A stretch of 64,000 nt of DNA, from contig NZ_JAQNDO010000001.1 in assembly GCF_028369105.1 (NCBI RefSeq), positions 434,001 to 498,000 on the forward strand, in the 5' to 3' direction. The notes beneath the pieces are model-generated. The model saw only the letters and a program-made list of their open reading frames with translations. It searched no databases and was not told where the DNA came from. Source of the stretch: Polyangium mundeleinium. GTDB taxonomy: Bacteria > Myxococcota_A > Polyangia > Polyangiales > Polyangiaceae. Below are positions 1 to 6,933 of the stretch, in pieces; position 1 is the stretch's first letter; each line of letters opens with the position of its first letter. The position numbers and the translations under genes are program-made.

Positions 1-1
1 G

Positions 2-625
2 GAGTTGATCGCGCGCGTCGACAGCGGCGGGACCCCGAGCACGTCCGTCGACGCCTACTGGGACGGCGACCTCCCCTGGCTCACGCCGAAAGAAATCACG
101 AGCCTGGAGGACGGCGTCTTCGTCTCGCGCACGGAGCGCTCGATCACGCAGCTCGGCCTGGAAAACTCCTCGGCGAAGCTCTTGCCCCCGGGGACCGTGA
201 TGCTGAGCAAACGCGCGCCCGTCGGGGCCGTCGCCGTGAACGCCGTCCCGATGGCCACGAACCAGGGGTTTTTGAACTTTCGCTGCGGCCCGGCCTTACG
301 ACCGCTTTACCTCGCGTATTGGCTGCGCGCGAACCGGCCTTACCTCGACAAGGTCGCGAATGGCTCGACGTACCCGGAGCTTTACCAGAGCGACCTCTTC
401 GAATTCGAGCTCGCCGTGCCCCCGCTTTCCGTCCAGGATCGTATCATCGAGGTCCTGAGCGCCCTCCAATTCGCTTCGCTCCTCGGCCTCCCGCTCGAAC
501 AATCCGTCACGCGCCCCGAGGCGATGGTCGCGCTCCAGGAGCAAAACCGACGCCTTTCGAGCATCCGCGACGCGCTCCTCCCGCTGCTCCTCTCGGGCGC
601 GCTCGACGTATCCAAGAAAGCGTGA
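2..625 (+). CDS. hsdS: Type I restriction specificity subunit, 3' part (gene starts before the window)
   Basis: This is the DNA-recognition subunit of a type I restriction-modification enzyme; it would pair with HsdM and HsdR to choose the methylated or cut site. The visible 207 residues form one target recognition domain followed by the conserved spacer helix. It opens with SGGTPS and YWDGDLPW, continues through NSSAKLLPPGTV and the ATNQGF segment, and ends with PPLSVQDRIIEVL and a coiled-coil tail. Full-length HsdS usually has two such domains (about 400 residues), so the first half and the hsdM/hsdR genes should lie upstream. The reading frame is open to the window edge; the TTG at position 5 is not a convincing start. 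Family assignment is firm. Confidence 0.9.
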   Translation, partial: ELIARVDSGGTPSTSVDAYWDGDLPWLTPKEITSLEDGVFVSRTERSITQLGLENSSAKLLPPGTVMLSKRAPVGAVAVNAVPMATNQGFLNFRCGPALRPLYLAYWLRANRPYLDKVANGSTYPELYQSDLFEFELAVPPLSVQDRIIEVLSALQFASLLGLPLEQSVTRPEAMVALQEQNRRLSSIRDALLPLLLSGALDVSKKA

Positions 626-638
626 CGATCGCGCGCCC

Positions 639-661
639 CATGGCCTTATTCTGAGGCCATG
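639..661. promoter_or_regulatory. Inverted repeat flanking the -10 of the next gene
   Basis: Arms CATGGCCT (639-646) and AGGCCATG (654-661) are perfect over 8 bp and enclose the 7-nt loop TATTCTG. The loop contains the candidate -10 hexamer and the right arm contains the ATG of the following gene. The repeat begins 13 nt after the hsdS stop. An operator placed over the -10 would suit autorepression; a short terminator for hsdS is the alternative. Confidence 0.45.
647..652 (+). promoter_or_regulatory. Candidate -10 (TATTCT), leaderless start at 659
   Basis: TATTCT matches the -10 consensus at 4 of 6 positions and ends 6 nt before the ATG at 659. There is no Shine-Dalgarno sequence between hsdS and this gene. 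No good -35 is visible (GTGACG at 622-627 gives a 19-nt spacer). Confidence 0.4.
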
Positions 662-1471
662 ATGCAGCACCTTCTTTTCTTGCTTGCCCTCCTCGTCACC
701 CTCCCCGCGTGCAGCCCCGCCATCGCGCCGCGCACGGGCGACACCACGCCGGCCGGCCAGTTCGGCTGGTCCGTGCACGCCACGCTCTGGAACTTCGGCA
801 CGGGCCACTTCGAGCGCGGTAACGCCGAGGACGAATCCGTCTCCACCGGCGGCGCGGACATTTACCCCGAGACCGAGACGTTCCCCTGGTTCATGAGCGC
901 CGGCTTCAGCGTATACGACGTCAGCCTTCGTTATGGCGTCAATCGTTGGTTCGAGCTCGGCGCCTCCCTCGGCTTCCAGCGCCTCGGCGGCGAAGCGCGT
1001 TTTGCCGTCCTCGATGAAGACAACGGCGACCCTGTCTCCATGGCCCTCGGCGCCGGCGGGTATTACTCGGCGATCGGCCATGGCCCCTGGGGCCGCGCCG
1101 GCTTCGACCTGAGCATTCGCCTCGGCCGCGTGGCGCCGCTCTTCAACCTCTACGTGAGCCACGGGGCCACGTACAACAGCGCCTACCTCGATTTGCCCGG
1201 CGACGACGATTGCCCCGAGGAGGCGCCCTGGCAACCCTGCGGCCAGCTTCAAGGCGTCCTGTGGAACGAGACGCGGCTGAGCGCGGCCCTGGGGGTCGCG
1301 TTTGCGGTGGGCAAGGAGGAAGGCAAGCAGGGAGCGTTCACCTTCGGGCTCGTGCCGCACCTGGTGCTCCATTCGTTCGGCGAGGAACGAGCTTTGGGGA
1401 CCTGGGGCGAGGATCTACGTCACGACGCGGGGTTGCATATCGTGATTGGAGGGCAGGGGCCGGGGTGGTGA
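659..1471 (+). CDS. Predicted outer-membrane lipoprotein, barrel-like
   Basis: A 270-residue exported protein of unknown function. The N-terminus is a lipoprotein signal with lipobox LPAC, so Cys20 would become the lipidated residue. The mature part alternates aromatic/hydrophobic and polar residues with repeated Gly-rich turns, as in small outer-membrane beta-barrels; two Cys near residues 184 and 192 could form a disulfide. It ends with a long strand-like stretch. The start is taken at 659, where a candidate -10 sits 6 nt upstream; ATG at 662 is equally possible. I do not recognise a named family. Confidence 0.75.
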   Translation: MMQHLLFLLALLVTLPACSPAIAPRTGDTTPAGQFGWSVHATLWNFGTGHFERGNAEDESVSTGGADIYPETETFPWFMSAGFSVYDVSLRYGVNRWFELGASLGFQRLGGEARFAVLDEDNGDPVSMALGAGGYYSAIGHGPWGRAGFDLSIRLGRVAPLFNLYVSHGATYNSAYLDLPGDDDCPEEAPWQPCGQLQGVLWNETRLSAALGVAFAVGKEEGKQGAFTFGLVPHLVLHSFGEERALGTWGEDLRHDAGLHIVIGGQGPGW

Positions 1472-1614
1472 ACGTCCCGGCCGCGTGGGCCCTACCTTCG
1501 ATACCGACCCCGCGTGATCCGCCAATACACGAGACTCGCCACCTGCCGCGGGCTCATCCCCTCGACGCGCAGGCGCAGGAAGCGCGCGAGGCGCAAGACC
1601 CCGCCGGGGTTCAA

Positions 1615-1672
1615 TCGTGCTGCCTTTCGTAGGGTGCCACGGCGCATGGCTCCCTACAGATAGCAGCAACGA
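1615..1672. terminator. Imperfect long palindrome between convergent genes
   Basis: The arms at 1615-1639 and 1647-1672 surround the loop CGGCGCA. Paired blocks are TCGT, GCTGC, GTAGGG and GCCA, separated by a short mismatched segment. It lies between the ends of two convergent genes and finishes 6 nt from the stop of the minus-strand gene, so a bidirectional terminator is the simplest reading. No T-run follows. A REP-like extragenic element is the alternative. Confidence 0.45.
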
Positions 1673-1677
1673 CGCCC

Positions 1678-3504
1678 TCAGTCCTCGTCGCCTTCGTCCT
1701 CGCCCTCCTCGTCCTCCTCCAACCCCTCCTCCACCGCGGCGAACAGCGCCGCGTGCCGCAGGATCTCGATCGCGCCTTCGATGGCAGACTTCGGCGACGC
1801 GAGGGACAAATCGTCGTAGGCGAAGCGGTATCCATCGACGATGCCGTCCTCCGAAAGGAGAACGAACCGGTCGGCCCCTTTGGGCTGCGCGAGGAGGACG
1901 GCGAACGGAGCTGACGGCGGGCTCGTCTCTCCGAAAAAGCCACGCTGCGCCGCGCTGTCGCGGATCTCGTCGATCGACAGGAAGCGGAACGTCCCCCACG
2001 AGAGCCCATTCACCCGTTCGTAGAAACGAACGACGGCGGGGGGCAGGGGAGCGCCGAGGTGCGTTTGCAGCCAGGCGAGGTCCTCCGCCGAGGCGCCGCG
2101 GATCGGCGCGTCGTCGGCCGGAAGAAGCGATGCCCGCAGCGCGAGAAGACGCTCGAACCAATCGTCCCGGTCGAGCGACACCGCGATACCATCATCCCGC
2201 GTCGAGACGCCGAGCACCATCCCCGGGCATTGCACGTACATTGCGCCGTCGCACATCGTCCGCGCATGGTGCCGGAGGCGGGAGGCGAAGCGGAAATCGT
2301 CGAATGCGCTCGAGTACGTCTCGTACCGGATGCCGATGACGTTGGCCTCCTGCGCGAGCCACACGTCGAAGCCCGGGTACATCGGCCCGAGCGAGGGCAC
2401 GTCGTCGATGTCGATATAAAGGACCGGATAGTCGCCTTCGTGATCCGGCTCCTTCGAGAGCATCCACACCCGGCGATGCTCGCTCCCGCCGGGCACGAGG
2501 AAACCGTGCTCCATCGCCGGCACGGCAAAGAAGTCCGCCCAGGACTTCGCGCCCTCCGCGTCCGGCTCGGGATCGGAGGACGGCTCGTCCAGATCGCCGA
2601 ATTCTTCCTTCGCGATGGCTTCGAGCGAACGCGAGGTCCACCGGAAGGCCGGCGTGAGCTCGAACCAGCCGAGCGCCGAGAGCCATTGCGCGTCGAACGC
2701 GAGCCACGTCCGCAGACTTTGCGGCAGCGGCGCGCCGTTCGGGAGCGTGAGCGCGCCGAGGACCTCCGGCGAGAGCGGGCGGAAGTCCTTGTCGTGCTTC
2801 GGCCAGGCGTCCTTCTTCTTGTTCTTCGCGGCCTCGATGCCGAACGCCGGCCAGCCTTTCTCCTTCACCTTCGCAATCACGCGCTCGACCAGCGCGACGC
2901 CTTGCGGACCGCGGTCGTCGAGCGCGTCGAAGAAGCGGCGGTCGTCGCGGATCTTCGCGAAGAACGCCTCGGTGCGGAACGCCGTCCGCATCTTCTCGCG
3001 CCCGTCGTACCCGAAGCGCACCGCGTCCTTGACGAAGCCGAGCGCGGCGTCGAGGTCGTCGAGCTCGAGGGCGACACACGCGGCATTGAAGAAGATCGCG
3101 GGGTTCTCCGGGCCGTGGGGGAGGCAGGCGTCGATGTACCTGCGGGCGCGCGCGGGATCCTTGCCGAGGTGCGTGTTGTCGTCCTGCACCGCCCAGAGCG
3201 CATTGCAGTACGTGGCGAGGTCGTGGTTCTTCCCCTGGAGGAGCGCATCGAAGAGCACGAGCGCGTCGCGCGGCCGGGTCTTCAGCCACGCGTGCGAGAG
3301 CTGGTTCAACGCGCGCTGGAAGGCGCCGCCCGCGTACCCCCCTTTGGCGCGTGAGAGGAGGCCGACGCGCTCGGCGTCGTCGAGGGCGAGGAGGGTCGCC
3401 GCGTGCGCCTCGTTGTCGTGCTTGAAGGAGCTGCGGAGCGCGTCCTCGTCGGGGCCGTTCAGGCGGGCGCGGACGAGGGGGAGGTCGAGCCAGGCGTCGG
3501 ACAT
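1678..3504 (-). CDS. TPR plus SMI1/KNR4-like domain protein
   Basis: A 608-residue cytoplasmic protein. The N-terminal third has TPR-like helical pairs; the segment with NPAIFFNAACVALELDDLDA is typical. The middle and C-terminal parts each resemble an SMI1/KNR4 fold: one around LPQSLRTWLAFDAQWLS and a clearer one around LPPAVVRFYERVNGLSWG. It ends in a Glu/Asp-rich tail. SMI1/KNR4 domains occur in bacterial immunity proteins against contact-dependent toxins, but no toxin gene is beside it, so that role is speculative. The start is the ATG at 3504 rather than the TTG at 3540, because a well-spaced promoter points exactly to this ATG. Confidence 0.75.
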   Translation of the reverse strand: MSDAWLDLPLVRARLNGPDEDALRSSFKHDNEAHAATLLALDDAERVGLLSRAKGGYAGGAFQRALNQLSHAWLKTRPRDALVLFDALLQGKNHDLATYCNALWAVQDDNTHLGKDPARARRYIDACLPHGPENPAIFFNAACVALELDDLDAALGFVKDAVRFGYDGREKMRTAFRTEAFFAKIRDDRRFFDALDDRGPQGVALVERVIAKVKEKGWPAFGIEAAKNKKKDAWPKHDKDFRPLSPEVLGALTLPNGAPLPQSLRTWLAFDAQWLSALGWFELTPAFRWTSRSLEAIAKEEFGDLDEPSSDPEPDAEGAKSWADFFAVPAMEHGFLVPGGSEHRRVWMLSKEPDHEGDYPVLYIDIDDVPSLGPMYPGFDVWLAQEANVIGIRYETYSSAFDDFRFASRLRHHARTMCDGAMYVQCPGMVLGVSTRDDGIAVSLDRDDWFERLLALRASLLPADDAPIRGASAEDLAWLQTHLGAPLPPAVVRFYERVNGLSWGTFRFLSIDEIRDSAAQRGFFGETSPPSAPFAVLLAQPKGADRFVLLSEDGIVDGYRFAYDDLSLASPKSAIEGAIEILRHAALFAAVEEGLEEDEEGEDEGDED

Positions 3505-3511
3505 GCCGCGG

Positions 3512-3540
3512 AAGCTAGTCGGCACTTGGGACAAGCTCAA
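3512..3540 (-). promoter_or_regulatory. Promoter TTGAGC-N17-TAGCTT, leaderless start at 3504
   Basis: On the minus strand the -35 TTGAGC (3540-3535) is followed by a 17-nt spacer and the -10 TAGCTT (3517-3512). The ATG begins 7 nt after the -10, so transcription should start at or within a base of the start codon. No Shine-Dalgarno sequence is present. This is one of the best-spaced promoters in the window. Confidence 0.55.
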
Positions 3541-3775
3541 CCTCCACGAGGAGGGGCTGGAGTTCGGGGAGCTGACGAGCGCGGTCCCGATTTGTCCGAT
3601 TTCCCTGCTACGAACCTCGTGACATCCAGAGGCGCCGGCCGTCCTGAGCGGGGCTTGTCATTCAAACCAGGGCCCACACATATCTGTTGTGATGAACAGC
3701 AGGGGGGTCTGCTCGCTCTCGTCATCGCGGCGCGTGCTGCGGGATGGGCAGGACCAGGATGAGGAGGGTGTGCAC

Positions 3776-4441
3776 ATGACGAAGGATCGCAAAATCGCAA
3801 TGGTTATCAAGCTTGGGATCGGCGCCTCTCTTTGGGCTGCGGTCGCCTTGACGACCGGAGCGGCGAACGCGACATCGGTGGCCTGTTCGGCGTCGATGGC
3901 GGGGGGACGGCAAAGCGCGACGCTCACCACGCTGCCGCAAGCTCCCGGGGTCTGCCTTCGGATCACCCATGGTACCCGGGTAGCTCCCGGGACTCCGAAT
4001 TGTTGGGAGGCGTCTCGCTTTCAAGGCTTGGGTTGTCGAAAAATTGTCGACATGGTCACCGAAGAATTGGCGGAGTGCTCGGCGTCGATGGCCGGGGGCA
4101 GGCAAGCAGCGGTCGTCGCCCTCTCGCCCCGGGGGAATGCATGTGTACGGGTCAAGCTCGGTACCCCCGTGCCTGGCAATGTTGCGGACTGCTGGCAGGT
4201 CGCCCAGGATCAGCACTTCGGCTGTACGACGATCGCCGACTTGGAGTCCGCGGAAAGCGCAGCGGTCTGTTCAGCCGCAGATGTGGGAGGAAGGCAAGCC
4301 GCGTTCATCTCCCGCTCGGAGCGACCCGGAAATGTATGCATTCGCGTGAAGCTCGGAGACGCCGTGTCGGGGGTCCCGAGCTGCTTCCCGGTCGCGGCTC
4401 GGTTGGGCTGCGCGCCTCGGAACGTCATCGACGTGAACTGA
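3776..4441 (+). CDS. Secreted cysteine-rich protein with three internal repeats
   Basis: A 221-residue protein with a Sec signal peptide (hydrophobic run about residues 10-27, cleavage near ANA-TS). The mature part is three repeats of about 58-62 residues. Each opens with C-S-A-x-x-x-GGRQ and carries four Cys at matching spacings, so 12 Cys probably form two disulfides per repeat. No catalytic motif is visible, and I do not recognise the family. The start is the ATG at 3776, with GAGGAGG just upstream; the longer frame from 3689 would place a charged segment before the signal peptide. Binding or surface-structural roles are guesses. Confidence 0.75.
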   Translation: MTKDRKIAMVIKLGIGASLWAAVALTTGAANATSVACSASMAGGRQSATLTTLPQAPGVCLRITHGTRVAPGTPNCWEASRFQGLGCRKIVDMVTEELAECSASMAGGRQAAVVALSPRGNACVRVKLGTPVPGNVADCWQVAQDQHFGCTTIADLESAESAAVCSAADVGGRQAAFISRSERPGNVCIRVKLGDAVSGVPSCFPVAARLGCAPRNVIDVN

Positions 4442-4506
4442 GCTCCGAAGAGCACCCCCGCAAGCGCGTGAATGAATCGAGTTTTCGAGAACAACTCGCT
4501 TGGCGC

Positions 4507-4530
4507 CAGGTCCTCCTGATGGGGGACCTG
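4507..4530 (+). terminator. Stem-loop after the three-repeat protein
   Basis: CAGGTCC (4507-4513) pairs with GGACCTG (4524-4530) across a 10-nt loop, 66 nt after the stop codon. No T-run follows, so it is a weak candidate terminator. A smaller CGAGTT/AACTCG stem lies just upstream near 4478-4498. Confidence 0.3.
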
Positions 4531-4586
4531 TCCGGCCCTGGGGTCCTTCGACATCCGAAAGTTCGTGATCGAAGTCCTCGGACCCC

Positions 4587-4929
4587 GTGAGCGGAGTCGA
4601 CGAGCCCGTGAGCGGAGTCGGCGAGCCCGTGAGCAGAGTCGGCGAGCCCGTGAGCAGAGTCGACGAGCCCGTGAGCGGAGTCGGCGAGCCCGTGAGCAGA
4701 GTCGACGAGCCTGTGAGCGGAGTCGGCGAGCCCGTGAGCGGAGTCGGCGAGCCCGTGAGCAGAGTCGACGAGCCCGTGAGCGGAGTCGGCGAGCCCGTGA
4801 GCGGAGTCGACGAGCCCGTGAGCAGAGTCGACGAGCCCGTGAGCGGAGTCGGCGAGCCCGTGAGCGGAGTCGACGAGCCCGTGAGCGGAGTCGGCGAGCC
4901 TGTGAGCGGAGTCGACGAGCCCGTGAGCG
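4587..4929. repeat. Tandem array of 21-bp repeats, 16 full copies plus a partial
   Basis: Sixteen uninterrupted units run from 4587 to 4922, with a seven-base partial copy at 4923-4929. Consensus halves are GTGAGCRGAG and TCGRCGAGCCY. Almost all variation is at unit positions 7 (G/A), 14 (A/G) and 21 (C/T), giving a mosaic of a few unit types. Because 21 is divisible by three, all six frames stay open through the array; one minus frame reads LTGSSTP repeats. The unit length equals two turns of B-DNA. There are no spacers, so it is not a CRISPR array. It abuts the broken end of the nucleoside-hydrolase-like remnant. Confidence 0.95.
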
Positions 4930-5266
4930 ACCTCCCACCACCCCGATTCCACGCCCCCCAGGCCTCCGCGACCCGCGCGCCATCCTCCCCGAGCGACGCC
5001 TCCGCCATCGCTCGCCGGGCCGCCTCGTCGTCCGTATCGAGCCCGGACCACGAGCGAGACACACCCGCGGCGCGCAGCAGCCCCGCGAGGAAACGCGCGC
5101 GGCCTCGTTCGTGGGTCTCGTCGCTCGTGACGAGCAGGGCAGGCTGGAATCGGGAGGGCCGCGCGGCGAGGATCGCCGCGACGCACGTATCGTCCGGATC
5201 CGTGCCGATATCCATGTCGAAGATGGCCGGCGCCGCGCCGAGCCGGGCTTCGTGGGGCGAGAGCAC
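4930..5266 (-). pseudogene. Truncated nucleoside-hydrolase-like gene
   Basis: About 112 residues resemble the N-terminal end of the inosine-uridine nucleoside hydrolase fold: IFDMDIGTDPDDTCVAAIL matches the conserved Asp cluster that binds calcium and ribose. The family is usually about 300 residues long. Here the homology stops where the frame enters the 21-bp repeat array, after which the frame reads LTGS-type heptads and then the antisense of the neighbouring gene down to 4271. I find no C-terminal part on the far side of the array. Start is the GTG at 5266. Most likely a decayed gene; a short chimeric protein cannot be excluded. Confidence 0.6.
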
Positions 5267-5273
5267 GCCCTGG

Positions 5274-5279
5274 AGGATA
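5274..5279 (-). promoter_or_regulatory. Candidate -10 (TATCCT), leaderless start at 5266
   Basis: On the minus strand TATCCT ends 7 nt before the GTG at 5266. The fragment therefore still has promoter-like sequence even though its 3' part is lost. No clear -35 is seen. Confidence 0.35.
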
Positions 5280-5347
5280 CTACGGCGTGATCCGCACGAG
5301 CCCGAAAAGCGGGGTCGAGCCGGGGTGCTGCCGTATCGTTCCGCTCG

Positions 5348-5860
5348 TCATTGGACGCGGAAGCCTTGCGGCAACGTCGCGCTCTGGTCGTCGATGCTGC
5401 GCGTCACGCGGAGGGTATAGGCGCCAGGCGGCAGATCCTTCGGCAGGTGCAGCGTCCCGATCAGCTTGCTCTCCTCCAGCCCGGCGCCCTCCACGCGGTT
5501 CACCTCCACCGGGACCGAGCGATCCTTCCCTTCGAGGGTCGCCTTCATCCCCGCCGAGAAGTAACGCCCCTTGACCGTGAAGCCCTCGATCACCACGCCG
5601 GGGCTGGCCGCATCGGGCTGCACCGGACCGGTGATCTCCACGATCGGCGCGATCCACGCCCCGATGGGAGGCGTCATGAAGACAGCCGTGCCAAGCGTGA
5701 GCTGACCCATGAACTGGCGTCGATCGGGGGCGCGCAGGCGAGCGCGATCCTCGTCACCCAGGCCGGCGTTCTTCATCGTGGTCTCGGGATCCTGGGTGAA
5801 GGCGCGCTGGAGCTTCTCGTCGCGGAGCAGGCGAGAAAGAAAGTTCTTGAGGATGGACAC
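5348..5860 (-). CDS. Small protein with helical N-terminus and IPT/TIG-like domain
   Basis: A 170-residue protein, last gene of a three-gene operon. Residues 1-45 look helical and contain LQRAFTQDPETTMKNAGL, a pattern like the short helical modules seen in LigA-type and Nif11-like proteins (resemblance only). A hydrophobic stretch follows (about residues 55-72), which may be a membrane anchor or uncleaved signal. The rest (about 75-170) fits an IPT/TIG immunoglobulin-like fold: P-x-x-A-S-P-G-x-x-V then F-T-V-K-G-R-Y-F. The start is the GTG at 5860 because GAAAGGA lies at the right distance upstream; the frame is open to 6085, but that part overlaps the preceding gene. Confidence 0.65.
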   Translation of the reverse strand: MSILKNFLSRLLRDEKLQRAFTQDPETTMKNAGLGDEDRARLRAPDRRQFMGQLTLGTAVFMTPPIGAWIAPIVEITGPVQPDAASPGVVIEGFTVKGRYFSAGMKATLEGKDRSVPVEVNRVEGAGLEESKLIGTLHLPKDLPPGAYTLRVTRSIDDQSATLPQGFRVQ

Positions 5861-5889
5861 GGTACGTTGGTTCCTTTCGAGAGGTTGGC

Positions 5890-6933
5890 TCAATCCACCA
5901 AGGAGAATGCTGTCTGGAGCTCGAGATACCCCTTGGCCTCCAGCGGCTGACCCGAACGGTGCACGAGCTTGAAGCTCGTGGCCTCGATCAGCGTCGTGGG
6001 CCATGCGGTGCCGGGGAGAACGACATTTCGCCGCGTCGGGAATGCGATCAGCGCGTCGCGGCGCGCCGGGGGGCAGAGACCCCATTCGACCAGCCGATCG
6101 GCGATCTGGTGGAGCCGGGGATCGTCGGGCGAACGCATGACCGGGGATGGGCAGCTCGTGATCGGGAGGAGCTCCTCACCGATATCGAGGTAGATGTCCG
6201 CCTGGCTCGAAACATCGGCATAGGTGAGCAAGTGTTCCTCCACCTCGTCCGTCGAGCCGGGGAACCCCACGCGGCGCAGATAAGCGATGACCTCGCGCCG
6301 CGGCATCGTGACGATGAGGCGCACGGCGTCGCGTCCGCGCGGCTTGTGCGAGGAGACGAGCGTCACGCTCGATCCCTCGGACAGTTCGTCGATACAAGCG
6401 CGGACCTTCCGCTCCACGCCGGGCGACAGCGGGCCTCCGTGCAGCAGATGCAGCACGCGCCACGTGATTCGCTCCACCTCGTCCGCCCCTGGGTCGGAGG
6501 TGCTCACGAGCTTCCCCTTCAAATACCCGGGCTGCACGCAGGCCGTGGCAAAGGGCGGCGGGACACCCTCTCGGTCCGGGTGCAGGTCGAATTCGAGCCA
6601 CAGGCATGGCATGCGCTCGTGAAGCACGCTCGCCGGATCGGCCCAATCTCTGCACAACGCCGCGATGGTTTGCCAGACCGACTCCATGTGCGAGCCGGGT
6701 TCGCCCCGCGGCGCGCCGGCGGCGAGCTCGTCGCAGCCCCAGGCAGGCGAAAAGCAGGCGATGAGATCCACCCGCGCGGAATCGGCGCCGAGGTAACACT
6801 CGAAGCTGAGCCCGCGGGCGGCCGGGAGCCAGGCTGCCGCCTGCCGCACGCGAGAAAAGGCCGCCGCGGACACGAGCGCCGGTGGCACCCGGGGGGCGAA
6901 CCAGTCGAGGGTCTCCAGGGGAGAGAGAATCAT
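5890..6933 (-). CDS. Conserved-looking protein of unknown function
   Basis: A 347-residue protein that I cannot assign. It has no signal peptide and no membrane segment. It reads as an alpha/beta protein with several strand-like stretches (FECYLGADSARVDLIACF, VRLIVTMPRREVIAYL) and a distinctive C-terminus containing SFKLVHR and LEAKGYLELQ. Its ATG overlaps the stop of the upstream FG-GAP gene by 4 nt, and the small IPT/TIG gene follows after 29 nt, so the three products are probably made together. No catalytic signature is evident. Confidence 0.7.
   Translation of the reverse strand: MILSPLETLDWFAPRVPPALVSAAAFSRVRQAAAWLPAARGLSFECYLGADSARVDLIACFSPAWGCDELAAGAPRGEPGSHMESVWQTIAALCRDWADPASVLHERMPCLWLEFDLHPDREGVPPPFATACVQPGYLKGKLVSTSDPGADEVERITWRVLHLLHGGPLSPGVERKVRACIDELSEGSSVTLVSSHKPRGRDAVRLIVTMPRREVIAYLRRVGFPGSTDEVEEHLLTYADVSSQADIYLDIGEELLPITSCPSPVMRSPDDPRLHQIADRLVEWGLCPPARRDALIAFPTRRNVVLPGTAWPTTLIEATSFKLVHRSGQPLEAKGYLELQTAFSLVD

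Noticed and set aside
1600-1620. tRNA-like T-loop (GGGGTTCAATC)
   Set aside because: No anticodon stem, D-arm or acceptor pairing can be built around it.
4587-4929. CRISPR array
   Set aside because: Units follow each other with no unique spacers, and repeat length is too short and divisible by three in a minisatellite pattern.
4587-5420. A plus-strand protein made of VSGVDEP repeats
   Set aside because: All frames through the array are open because the unit is 21 bp; no start signal precedes it and the downstream part has no domain.
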